This document shows, in pieces, positions 54,223 through 64,000 of a DNA stretch of 64,000 nt; positions within the stretch are counted from its first letter, which is position 1, and each line of letters opens with the position of its first letter. A program made the position numbers and the translations under genes. The notes under the pieces are model-generated. The model ran no database searches and had not been told where the DNA came from. It was given only the letters and a program-made list of their open reading frames with translations. Origin of the DNA: Phorcus lineatus. Its lineage: Eukaryota > Mollusca > Gastropoda > Trochida > Trochidae. The stretch lies in NCBI GenBank assembly GCA_921293015.1, contig OV121092.1:13460001-13524000 (forward strand). Direction: 5' to 3'.

Positions 54223-56330
54223 AACGAAACGTTATATTTTTCAATTGAATAAATGACTATTCAAAATATAAATATAACGTCAAATCTTTCCAACAAGGAT
54301 ATAGATTATATCTAATTAGATTTTTGACAGTTTCTTGCGTAACATAGTGAGCTAGTCAACTGTAACGGCAAGCAATAAAAACAGTCACAGCTATTTATGT
54401 ACATATGAGTTTAACATTTAATGTTGCTACAATGCATTTATCGAATAGGTATAAATACCTAATATATAATCTATATCCTTGTTGGCATTATAATCAAAAT
54501 ATTATGTATGTATAAAGAGGTATAGAATAAATACATAGAAACATTCTGAAGACCATTACATTTGAACTTGACAACAATGCCACGATTTTTTAAATATTAG
54601 GATATCTGAAATATTATGCTTTCAAGGTTTATTTCCCTAAGGTGCGAAGAAACAGGACACATAAGTTAAAAATGGTATTCATCTTCTATTAATTTCAAGT
54701 GAGAAATATTACATATTCTTCCTTCACGAGCTTTGTTGACATAGCGCTCCATCCCAATGCACAGATCATGAAACGTTTAAGGGCCATTCGGAATTTTTGT
54801 AACTTTTGTTAAATAATCCTCCATGATCATTTCAGATTTAATCATTCTATAATAGAAGCACTTATTTGTTAGAGTCATCGATGCTGTCTATGTCTCCAAA
54901 TATATATCTTTCAAATTTTCTAATCGCAAAGGTGTATCGTTATTGCTCAAAATCCTCCTTTTTGACGGATATAGATGTTTAATGATTTGATTTAAATTAT
55001 ATGTGTCGTTCCTGTATCAGCACACGTGTTTAATGACTCACATATTGTTTGAAACGTGTTTAATGACTGACATATTGTTGAAAATACGTGGAACACCAAC
55101 TCAACCACACTATATCAGTATGTTCTTACAAGAATGCTAACTTAGTGGAATATGTATTTTCAGCACGTAAAATGATAGTCGTTATCTATGTTTAATATCA
55201 ACTCTAATAACCCGAGCCCAAGCCAGTTCTTGGTCCCCTATACCAGACCCGTCACCACACCATCTCGCCCACACTCTAGCTCAGCTGCGGGACAGACTAG
55301 CCTTGCTGGGGCGTCCTTAATTAACACCAACGTCCTGCATGTTGCATTGAACTGTCCCAATGTCAGTTTGGGTTGTAACTATTAAGAATAAGGGGACAAG
55401 GAAATGAGGTAATGAATTGACTTTATTCGTCTTTCAACAGTGATATTTTTATAGATAAAACTTATATGATAAGCAACATTAGTAGATCTGCCTGATGTGT
55501 GAGGTCGTTGTTTTCTTGACTTTTTAGAATTTATTGACAATAATAAAGATATAGAGTTTGTTTATCAAGGATTGGCACAAACAATAGTTAAAGGCACTAG
55601 GCTGAATTCTTTTATTTTTATGCTCGCAGTTTCTTTCTATTCAAATATTTTTCAGAACTATGTAGAATTAAAAAATCTCTTGATTAACCCCACAAAAATC
55701 AGAAATCAGCTGACCACCAGAACATTCACATGCCTTAATCACCAGCTATAATATATTGTATAAACAAAATATCCAGTATACTAAAGTGGGTTGATATCGG
55801 TCCTTTCAATTCTCGTTAACCACTATCAGAAAAATTACATCTGGTAAAAACACTGACAGGTTGACAAGTGGTTTATGGTTTGTGGCACCAGCGGCCAATG
55901 TTGGAATGTGACGCTGGAGAGATCACAACTTAACAAAATCTATATACATCTTCCACTATGTAAATATATGTTGAAATAACAACAACCAACAAATAAGTAT
56001 TATTTATCAAGTTATTAAAAGGGCGGTTTTGATGTTTACTATAACCATTCAACGTGAAATTAATTTACTCCTATGACACGTCCAAAAGAATGAAATACTT
56101 TGATATTTGCATTGATTATGTAAATTTAAGGAGAAAAACGATACGCCCGAATCAAGTTGATCGGTAATTTGATGCACGAGTTGTGTGAAATGCATACCAG
56201 AAGGGTAGTATATGGGTACGTCCTCTTATTGATATGGCAAGATGCCAAAAATCGCAGCAAGTTGTGTTACCATGTCGGACTACCCTACTGATAAGGGTTT
56301 GAGGTGGACTAGTCTAATTGTCATTTTGGT
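54223..56330. other. Non-coding stretch with one GC-rich open patch
   Basis: No supported gene. At 55188-55385 a locally GC-rich, Pro/Ser/Thr-rich frame (SNNPSPSQFLVPYTRPVTTP) is open on the plus strand; it may be an exon or remnant but has no clear splice signals. ACGTGTTTAATGACT repeats twice near 55024-55064. Confidence 0.3.
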
Positions 56331-56394
56331 GTGCCGTTAAATAGACCTGTGTATCCTGGCCTTAGTAGCGAGACCATATATCCCGATTCTAGTT

Positions 56395-56890
56395 TTATTA
56401 GGCGAGACAATATATCATGGAATTATTGCCTAAGAACCTGCGAGACGATTATCATCACGATACAGTGGTTGCGATACAATACGTATCCCGATTCTCTACA
56501 GTTTATGGAAGAACTATAGATAGGACATAGAACAGTAACGTTGTTGTCATAGATATTACATGAAGGGAAATCACAAAATTAGAGTGGCTGTGAAATTACA
56601 TATAAAATATCAGAAATAACATATGATTTCTCTTTCTGTTTCTGTTCTAATCACTATTATCTCTGAAATAGAAGAAAAACCTTTTTAGCTTTTATTGTTA
56701 TTTGTTTGAAACAAATTATGTTAACATTATCGTGATATATTGTCTCTTAAGGCGATACATCGATGTATTGTGCACCCCAACGATATAAATATCCTAATAT
56801 ATTGTCTAAACATGTTTTGTATTGATGCACTCGTATCGCGTAGTAGACGATGCAAACATCGATACTATCGATGAATCGTTACACTACTAC
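56395..56890. mobile_element. Possible inverted-repeat (hAT-like) MITE remnant
   Basis: GCGAGACAATATATCATGG at the left is partly inverted at the right (GTGATATATTGTCTCTTA), and both sides carry GCGATAC motifs; the right side ends in ATCGATGAATCGTTACAC. Ends and target duplication are unclear. Confidence 0.25.
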
Positions 56891-57162
56891 CGTTAAAGGC
56901 ACTAACGCACGTCAATAGCTAGAAAGACCTAAATATTCCATAGATAATTTTTATATTACTAAAGATCTGCAAGGTTTTAAAGTTATTTTAGTTACCGGAA
57001 GTTATGAAAGCTTGCATCAAATCTGCAAGGATAATTATATTGAAATATTCAAATTTTGCAATCAATTTGATGACCAAAACGTTTTTAATGACCAACACTA
57101 TCATTAATGCAACAGCGATGCGTATACTTTGTATAAACTTTTTGTACAGTAATAAATGTACC

Positions 57163-57586
57163 ATTCTCTCCCTACAGAGTTAGCTCCGTCAAAAATTCCT
57201 ACATAACCTCTGTGTTAATACGAATGTTTCTTGGTCTAGAAATGTAGAACGCTGATTGGATGCAATCAAAGTTAGTTGTGCAATCAGCGACACCGTTTCA
57301 AAAGTTATCATTCAAATCGCCTAATTGTTTCCCTAAGCTTTCTAAAAGCTAATCTTTTTAATCGAATATTTACAGAACACAAACGCCTCATTTTGCGACT
57401 GTATCATTGCACAGGCCTATGTGACAACAAATATGTTATTCATGTATCCGTTGTATTCATTTGTTGAAATATTGCCAGGTAGTTTAAATTGCAATATTGT
57501 ACCGGCAGGGAAGCACAGGAAACCTTCGTATTAAGACAGAGGTAATATAGGAATTTATGACGGAGCTACCTCTGTTGGGAGAGAAT
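57163..57586. mobile_element. MITE family D, complete copy (424 bp)
   Basis: ATTCTCTCCCTACAGAG(T)TAGCTCCGTC and the reverse complement of the right end (ATTCTCTCCCAACAGAGGTA) are inverted repeats of about 60 bases, continuing through AAATTCCTA and ACCTCTGT. The inside is non-coding. A shrunken copy is at 7086 and a partial one at 36616. Confidence 0.8.
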
Positions 57587-57629
57587 AATCAAATTAGGCC
57601 TTTTCACTTTCTCGCCCGGAACGTGCTCG

Positions 57630-57800
57630 AGCTAAAACAGATTGACGAAAGGTTCTTACGAGCTATCACTGAAGGAACATGGATGATTGGTTCATGTGTA
57701 CAAATAGGCTTTTATCCAAAACAGCATAGGGAAACTGCCGGAAGCCCGAGAAACCTTCGTATTAAGACAGAGGTTGTATAGGAATTTATGACGGAGCTAT
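57630..57800. repeat. Dispersed repeat joined to a solo family D end
   Basis: 57630-57720 matches 49550-49640. At 57751-57800 CGTATTAAGACAGAGGTTGT and GGAATTTATGACGGAGCTA repeat the right end of family D in direct orientation. Confidence 0.55.
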
Positions 57801-58150
57801 TTAGATAGGTTAAAACTGTGCAAGCCCACAATGTGTCGCGTGATCGTTGTTATTCATGTAGGGTGGAGTTAATGTTATTTGACACCTACAATGCTCAACG
57901 TATATATAACATGAACCCGGACGAGACGAACACTTTATAAATATGAAGCCATGCATATCAAGTGGTATTCTACAATATGCATTTTAATGTGATATATCCA
58001 GAGGCATGCTTTTTTCCTTACCTTTCCTTTATTGAATATGAAGGTTCATGGTGACAAGCTGAACATTTTAAAAACAATATGGGGGACTATGACTTCCACT
58101 ATATAAGACTAACTTAAATCTCTGGGGGGAGGGGGCGTTCTTACGTAGAT
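57801..58150. other. Non-coding spacer
   Basis: Nothing recognised. Confidence 0.3.
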
Positions 58151-58155
58151 TGAGG

Positions 58156-58600
58156 TGATAAAGGGGCACAGAGTATGTTATAGCAGTCATATTTGTCAAA
58201 CTTTATTGATGATGTGAATCTATCGACAAACATAAGTTGTATTTGAAAATCAAATCACAATCTTAGAGCTTATCAGTTCAGTAAAGATACAACAAACAGG
58301 TTTAAGTTGCAATTTGTGATCGAAACCGGACAATGACTCAAACGTAATTTTTGAAATTTTCTACAGCAGGTACAAAGACAACTGTTAATTGGTGGTGTTA
58401 CGTAGGTCATTTAACCAATATCCATGTAAAGTGGACATAGAATTTCGACTTATTGACATTTATGTGACAATGACAGGAAAATATCTTAATTTTGGCAATT
58501 AATTGATACAGATGTAGGTTGAGGGTGGATATTTGACATTAGTTTGGCTCTTATCTAAGGAACAAATACATTCCTGAATCATACTCTGTGTAACTTGAAG
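58156..58600. mobile_element. Possible MITE distantly related to family A
   Basis: GCACAGAGTATGTTATA at the left and CATACTCTGTGTAAC at the right are inverted ends. Inside, GTGATCGAAACCGGACAATG and CTCAAACGTAATTTTTGAAA resemble 53170-53225 in family A, while the right end matches 22408-22480 reversed. Confidence 0.5.
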
Positions 58601-58605
58601 ATTAT

Positions 58606-59509
58606 TTCAAACACCCTCTTGTCTACGCATGACAGCACGTACGGATTTCTAGTGGAGACTAGATATATCGAGTCGTTGTAATAAACATCAAGGTAATTGG
58701 AGAGGCTAGAGTTGTCTTGTTGCATGACTAGGCGTATTTTGGTTCGCGGTCTGTCTAGGTATGGAGGGACAAGACTTATCTGTCTAGGGAGGGTCTAGGG
58801 TTATTGAGACTCGTGTAAAAATATATCGGTTTAAGAAGACGTCTAAGGGTCTAGCAAGTAGTTTCGATTTATTTAAGGCATGAAAGGGTTTATACATGTT
58901 CCAAGGGAAGAAGTAGAGTAGTATCGGTTTATGGCAAGAATTATGAGTCAAGAGAAGATCTAAGTATTAAGTTTAAGTAATAGATTTCATTTATAAAAAA
59001 TCATGACTACCATTGGTCTAGAAAGAGTCAAAATTTGAGTTGAATTATTAAAAGTTTTATCTGGCTGTGACGTATGACTAGTTTTATATCAACTCATGAT
59101 AAGACTTGCCGTTTATTAATGCGTAGTAGACACCCCTCCCCAGCCCCAAAAAATAATTGTATAAAACAAATATCTCCCGTAGAAGTCAACACCCTTCAAC
59201 TGCAATATCTTGTAAGCGACAGGTAAGAAGTTCTGGTTTAGACATACGACTTGATTTTTTCAATGATAATTGTTCACGCATGGTCGCCATATGGTCACAA
59301 TGTCCTTATCAAGTGTAAACAAATACGAGTATCTTAATCCTAGAATGCATTGATTAAACTTGTTGAGGTCGTTGATATTTAACTAAACAACGAACCAGAT
59401 ATACTTCTGACTATGAATATAGAACTCGCTTAAGTGTTTACATAATAATAAATGGCGTGAAGAGCTTTCATAACAAATTAGTTATCCTTTTCAGGGCAAG
59501 CTTTGATTA
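58606..59509. other. Non-coding stretch, nothing recognised
   Basis: Short GTCTAG-containing strings recur between 58735 and 58860 without a fixed period. No gene. Confidence 0.3.
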
Positions 59510-59560
59510 ATGACAGACATATAGATATAGTTTATTGGAGTGTCACATGTATGTACAAAC
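59510..59560 (-). mobile_element. Possible LINE 3' end
   Basis: On the minus strand TGACACTCCAATAAACTATA followed by ATCTATATG looks like a LINE 3' terminus, but the GGCC hairpin is absent and no coding remnant was found up to 60015. Confidence 0.25.
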
Positions 59561-60660
59561 ATTAAAAAATGCATTGGTATATAGGTAAAATTAAACATAC
59601 ATCCTGCTTAAAAAGGCTTATGAGACACTATAGCGTTTAGGACGGATAAATGGGACAAAATAATATAGAAAAAGTATAAAACATGATATAGAAAGTTAAA
59701 AAAGTTGTAACCATTTAAGAAAAGAAAATTCTCCTTATAAACATGTCATTAATAGAAGTGGCTAAGATAGCTAAAGTAGATGGATCTGATGACATGAAAG
59801 CATTTAGAAGTTGCAACTCGTTTTCAAAAGCGGTAATATTTAACAGAGATAAAAACTTGAATCCAAATCATGGTACAAATGGCAATTTAAAAGAAAGTGA
59901 ACTTCATTCTCTATATTTGGGCAGAGAGGGCAAATTCTCTCAGGCAGGGGGGTGGGGGGCTTGTTGTATCGTCCTGTTTCAATATGTAGAGCAAGGTTAC
60001 CGCAACGTAATTTAGTGAGATTTCTTCAAAAGACGTCATATTACAGAGAAAAAAGGTCACTATAGAAACAATTTATTTATCACATACCCATGAAATCTTA
60101 CGATAGTAATACGTAATGAAATACAATGAATTGCGTATTGCATTCCTCAATCCGTATTGTACTCCGTATTGCACTTCTCACGGAACTACTTTCTCAGCGA
60201 TAGAGGTGTCATGTCAGCTATTATTAGAATTTAGGTCAGGGGAAACCCGTATGCAAACATATGCAATAATGCAAACAAACGCATGTTAACTTCAACTTTT
60301 CCTCACAAACAAATTAAATAAATATCCCTCCAAAACGTAGACGTGCCATCATTGATAGTGATTCAGATTCTGAGTGAGTACAACTGTTATTTCCTCTCGT
60401 TGAACTGTTCTGTAACGTCATCTTTCCGTGTTCACACATTCACGTTTGAATACGTTGTGAACGAACTTTGCCGAATGTCAACGAATGTTTTAAGTTATGA
60501 ATGTTTATATTGTATTCGAATGAAATGTTGATATACATGTAAGTGATATGCACCATTTTAAACATGTGAACAAATATCTTGCGTCTGTTTTCTTTCAAAT
60601 ATTCATCACAGTTTTGTGTGCACTCTATTGCCATGTGACGTGATAGGGGTGGCGGAGTAA
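59561..60660. other. Non-coding stretch, no gene seen
   Basis: Contains CGTATTGCATT/CGTATTGCACT-type repeats near 60135-60180; no supported gene. Confidence 0.3.
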
Positions 60661-61739
60661 TGTCTTTAGGGTATCGTCCGAAAAGACAGAATTCCCAAAA
60701 AGACAGAGAGCTTAAAACAACACTTTTCATGGTTGACTAATCATGTGTAACATGGGCTCTACCCTTTGGAAATATTGGAACGGCCCAGATAAATAAAGAC
60801 AGAATTCCCAAAAGGATACCATTAAGATACAACAGTTGGGTTTTTTCACTCGATGGATGATAATAACATATAAATAAACTTTATAACATGAAGCACCATT
60901 TTATTCAATTCATATAGGGTCTCTGTTAACACATACATGGGTTATTTTAAAAATTGGAAGCATTTTCTGCCCAATCAAGATTCTTTTGAAATAACTTGTT
61001 TTAAAGGGTTATTTTAGGAAGAAAACAATTATTCTTGTCATTTGGAAAGTTTTGATAAAATCAGCTTTAGGGTCAAAATATTGACAGATTTACACTGTCC
61101 AGAGATGATGGTCATAGAATGTTCACAAAATCTGCATAAATTAACATGATAAAAATATATAATCAAATAATGCTTATACTTAGAGATCATTTATGTTAAC
61201 AGTGCGGTTGATTTTTCATTAACTTAAAAAAACACCCTCTACAATGTGTAACATGTCCTGTAATAGTGATAGGATATGAAATTAAGAGATTCAGCACATT
61301 TTGTAGAAAGAAGACACCGTCAAGTAAGTATGAATTTAATTTGTCAACCTTAATTATCCAAACTGTTACCAATGTATATTGTATAAAACTTATCTAATTT
61401 TTTTCTCAAAAAAAGGTATTTTTTTGCCTAGTAATGGTAGAAGTGGATGGTGTTTCACTTGATATCTTTTAGGAATCATTCATTCAAATCTAGTCTTGCT
61501 TCATAACTGTATAATAGGAAGCCTTTAATACAGCCTATGCCCTAATTCCGAAAGTCTAGATTTGACTGCATACACAATTTATGAGCCCGCAAAAATATAA
61601 TGGATGAAGGTACAGTTAATTATTAAAATATTTCATATTGATACTAGAACATAAGGCGGGTTCTGTCTTTTGGGAATTCTGTCTTTTAGGAATTCTGTCT
61701 TTTGGGAATTCTGTCTTATGGGACTGAATTGTCTTTAGG
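60661..61739. mobile_element. 1.1-kb element with inverted 16-bp repeats at its ends
   Basis: The left end has AAAAGACAGAATTCCC at 60681 and again at 60795. The right end has four tandem copies of its reverse complement (CTGTCTTTTGGGAATT type) from 61661 to 61725. TGTCTTTAGG at 60661-60670 and 61730-61739 could be a 10-bp target duplication, as in Mutator-like elements, but this string also resembles the repeat itself. The inside is non-coding. Confidence 0.5.
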
Positions 61740-61823
61740 TCAAGACAACACGTAAACACTCTTCCGTTTTTGGCTTTATTTTAAGTAAATTAAACGAAAA
61801 AAGGGTATGTGAAGAAGAAAGGG

Positions 61824-61987
61824 TATATAGAACGTCATTCTAGTGCATGTTTTCGTTTGTATTGAACTCGTAGATGTCACAAAGAGCAAAGAAACAACTC
61901 GTATTGAGAACTCGTTGTTTCTTTGCTCTTTGTGACATCAACTCGTTCAATACAAACGATAAATTCACTAGAATGACGTTCTATATA
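61824..61987. repeat. Foldback repeat with arms of about 78 bp
   Basis: TATATAGAACGTCATTCTAG and ATGTCACAAAGAGCAAAGAA in the left arm pair with the right arm almost perfectly around a short loop. Both this hairpin and the one at 32420 carry AACTCG/CGAGT near the loop. Confidence 0.85.
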
Positions 61988-62074
61988 TGTATTAAATGAC
62001 AGTATATAACACATCGAAATGCTTTTTGATATGATTTAGTTAAATTTTATTTAGAAATTGAATGGGTTTTTACT

Positions 62075-62195
62075 GTGTGTTTGCAATGGAAAAGCTACAT
62101 TCAAACCCTTGTGAACCAAGCTAGCCTGCGAGCAGGTTCAGATGAGAGTTTGAATGTAGCTTTTACATTAAAGATTTACATTGCAAACACACAAA
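62075..62195. repeat. Foldback repeat, imperfect
   Basis: TGTGTGTTTGCAATG and AAAAGCTACATTCAAAC at the left are inverted at the right (GTTTGAATGTAGCTTTTACA, CATTGCAAACACACA), with a 14-base insertion in the right arm and a partly paired centre. Confidence 0.75.
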
Positions 62196-62593
62196 CAAAT
62201 CTAGATTCGGTATGTGTGACTAGGAAAGATCTTACTTTGTATCGAATAATTTTGAGGCTTAAATAATCCAAAGAGAGCAATATCAATTTGCAAGAACTGA
62301 TAACCGTAAGATCCATGACAAGACTTGCCTTACTCAAGCGAACGTCTAGACACGCATTAAATTGTGAAAAGGTCTATCTGGGTGTAGAAATTAGCAAGTT
62401 TGTATCATGATTTAAAGAGAATCACTGCGATTAATTATCTATCACCTTTGAGAATCTAGATTTTTCTGGTATTTTGGCATAAGGTTTTAAGGTTTGCATT
62501 GTTTCATGGCAGAGATGTAAACGTTTCAAAACACCATAAACAATTTAATCAGAACCATTAATGTTAATGATATTTAATTATTTACACCAACAG
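62196..62593. other. Non-coding, probable upstream intron or leader of the TPR-like gene
   Basis: No coding content. A possible acceptor (ACACCAACAG) ends at 62593. Confidence 0.35.
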
Positions 62594-63277
62594 CGAAAAT
62601 GACGTCTGAATCCACCCAATGGCGTAAAAAGGGAAATGACGTGTACCAGAGCGTGACAGACGGACTTTGTCCTGCCCTGAAGAGAGATCGTCTAAACTTG
62701 GCGCTTCACCACTACAGTCGGGCTAACGATTTGGCCAGAACCTCCACTGAGAAATCCTCAGCTTGCAAGAACCTTGCCTTGACTGCATGGAAGATGGCCC
62801 CGGTCGCTAAGGACAGAAACGAGAAACCTCAGACCATTCACTTCTACTATAAGGAAGCTCTTAAGTACTTCCGGGATGCGCACGCAGCATCAGACGAGCA
62901 GTCTCTTGGATGGGTGTCGGGAGTGATGACGTCCGCCATAGTCTGCTGGACGGAGTTCCTGGAGACTCTGGACTCTGTGGATGTGGAAACGAGGATCAGA
63001 GAGGTTCAGGTGGCGGTTCAGTTCGTGCTTGACCGTCTGACCCGAGCTCAGGCCAACCTAGAGGTGACTAATCATTTCTTCCACGCTGGGATCACAGAAT
63101 TGCAGCAGCAAAACTACAAGAAGAGTCTGAGCATGCTCAAGGACTGCTACTTTCCTCTGACTGAGGCCAGAAGGCTGGGCACTTCCTGTGGGAGTGTCAT
63201 GGCGGAAGTTGATTTGCTTGAGGCTGATATCTACGTTCAGACCTGTGTTACCGAGTCGATCAAGGCACGTGTTACAG
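62594..63277 (+). CDS. First coding exon of a TPR-like helical protein
   Basis: ATG at 62599 opens a frame that is GC-richer than the surroundings, and ends at a donor-like ACAG|GTACAG at 63277/63278 (226 codons before the donor). The protein begins with helices typical of tetratricopeptide folds: WRKKGNDVYQSV, then LALHHYSRANDLARTSTEKS, ACKNLALTAWKM and YYKEALKYFRDAHAASDEQS; later FFHAGITELQQQNYKKSLSM again looks like a TPR hairpin. It has no signal peptide or membrane segment, so it is probably cytosolic. TPR arrays usually act as protein-binding scaffolds; the partner and the exact family are not recognised. The frame continues 14 codons past the donor before a stop, which I take as intron. 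The rest of the gene lies beyond the window. Confidence 0.7.
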
Positions 63278-64000
63278 GTACAGTTTGTCTCACAAATGTT
63301 TGTATCTCATGTGGTTAAGAAATATATAGACAGTGAACTATTTTATTTCGGTGTTGTGGTCAAAATTAAATTATTAGAACGCAGATATAGATATCCCACG
63401 AAACTATTTCAACTTCAACAGTTGATGTGTGAGTTAAACATGTACTTTTATACTGAAGGAAGAGTAACACCCATAGTGTTCTTTCTGGTTCATAATCAAG
63501 GGATAAACAATCTGTGAAAAACGATAGCTTTTCTGACGAGTCAGAATGTAGAGAAGGCATTTTAACAATTTTTATATTTTAATTCTGTAATTTCCACAAT
63601 GAATATTAATTAATGCAAAGTATTTATATATATGTATATTTCAACATTGAAGAAATTAAATCCAAACTTGAAAAAAATTATAAAAATTTTGAAAGATATT
63701 GACACTGTTGAAAAATTCATATCCAAAAGAAATGATAATTTTGCGCAATTTACAGATAAGTGGTTCCTACTATTCCCAATATTTGATACATAATCATTCC
63801 TAAGGTCTGTCCATATCTTTGCCATATCTCTTTCATATATTTACTTATCCTACTATTTATATAATGTACTAAGCTTATGATATATCAGCTACAATTTGCA
63901 CATGTAATTTATATGAATATTATGATACATTATAATGTACTATTTGTATCAAACTATGGAATCAATAAAAAAGTCTTCTTTTTTAGAGCCTCATGACCAG
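63278..64000 (+). other. Probable intron of the TPR-like gene
   Basis: AT-rich with stops in all frames. No second exon is seen before the window end. An AATAAA occurs at 63964 but without nearby coding sequence. Confidence 0.4.

Noticed and set aside
62075-62266. 63-codon frame
   Set aside because: It is made by the two arms of a foldback repeat.
63278-63517. Continuation of the TPR-like frame and overlapping frame past 63277
   Set aside because: A consensus donor ends the coding part at 63277 and composition turns AT-rich at once; these frames are taken as intron.

Overview
The window looks like a stretch of an AT-rich metazoan nuclear genome, most likely a marine mollusc. Four things point that way: tRNA-derived SINEs whose tail carries an 'AACGCCGC' motif of the kind seen in molluscan genomes (recalled, not searched), an APE-type LINE with a 2A-like peptide, a Crypton-type tyrosine-recombinase fragment, and many short inverted-repeat elements. 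I see no bacterial-style gene arrangement, rRNA, tRNA gene or CRISPR array. The species assignment is an inference.

Layout. At 0.9-5.6 kb lies one apparently full-length LINE with two ORFs and a candidate 9-bp target duplication. From 5.7 to 15 kb the DNA is mostly non-coding, with a SINE, small hairpin elements, a TTAA-flanked element and local duplications. At 15.36-17.32 kb is a 55-bp satellite of about 31 units with a 9-mer higher-order repeat and a SINE inside. At 19.7-20.2 kb is a repeat rich in AGGTCA-type half-sites. From 24.3 to 31 kb a diverged 2.7-3 kb segment is present twice. At 31.3-32.9 kb a TTAA-flanked MITE is split by a 1.18-kb insertion holding a broken Crypton-like recombinase. 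From 33 to 47.7 kb there are more SINEs and MITEs, a 23-bp minisatellite (39.3-40.2 kb), a 217-bp triplication (40.5-41.1 kb) and a SINE split by a 1.9-kb inverted-repeat element. At 48.2-52.2 kb there is a small minus-strand gene of three coding exons (115 aa, not recognised). From 52.5 to 62.2 kb the window is again dominated by repeats. A coding exon of a helical, TPR-like protein starts at 62.6 kb, and its intron runs to the window end.

How the parts relate. Host genes are sparse: the 115-aa gene, the TPR-like exon, and a few weak candidates (49.07, 52.58 and 35.0 kb). Most of the recognisable structure is mobile DNA. Several MITE families recur in the window, so intact and interrupted copies can be compared; this is how the Crypton insertion and the split SINE were found. 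All alignments were done by eye, so boundaries are good to a few bases at best and identity percentages are not given.
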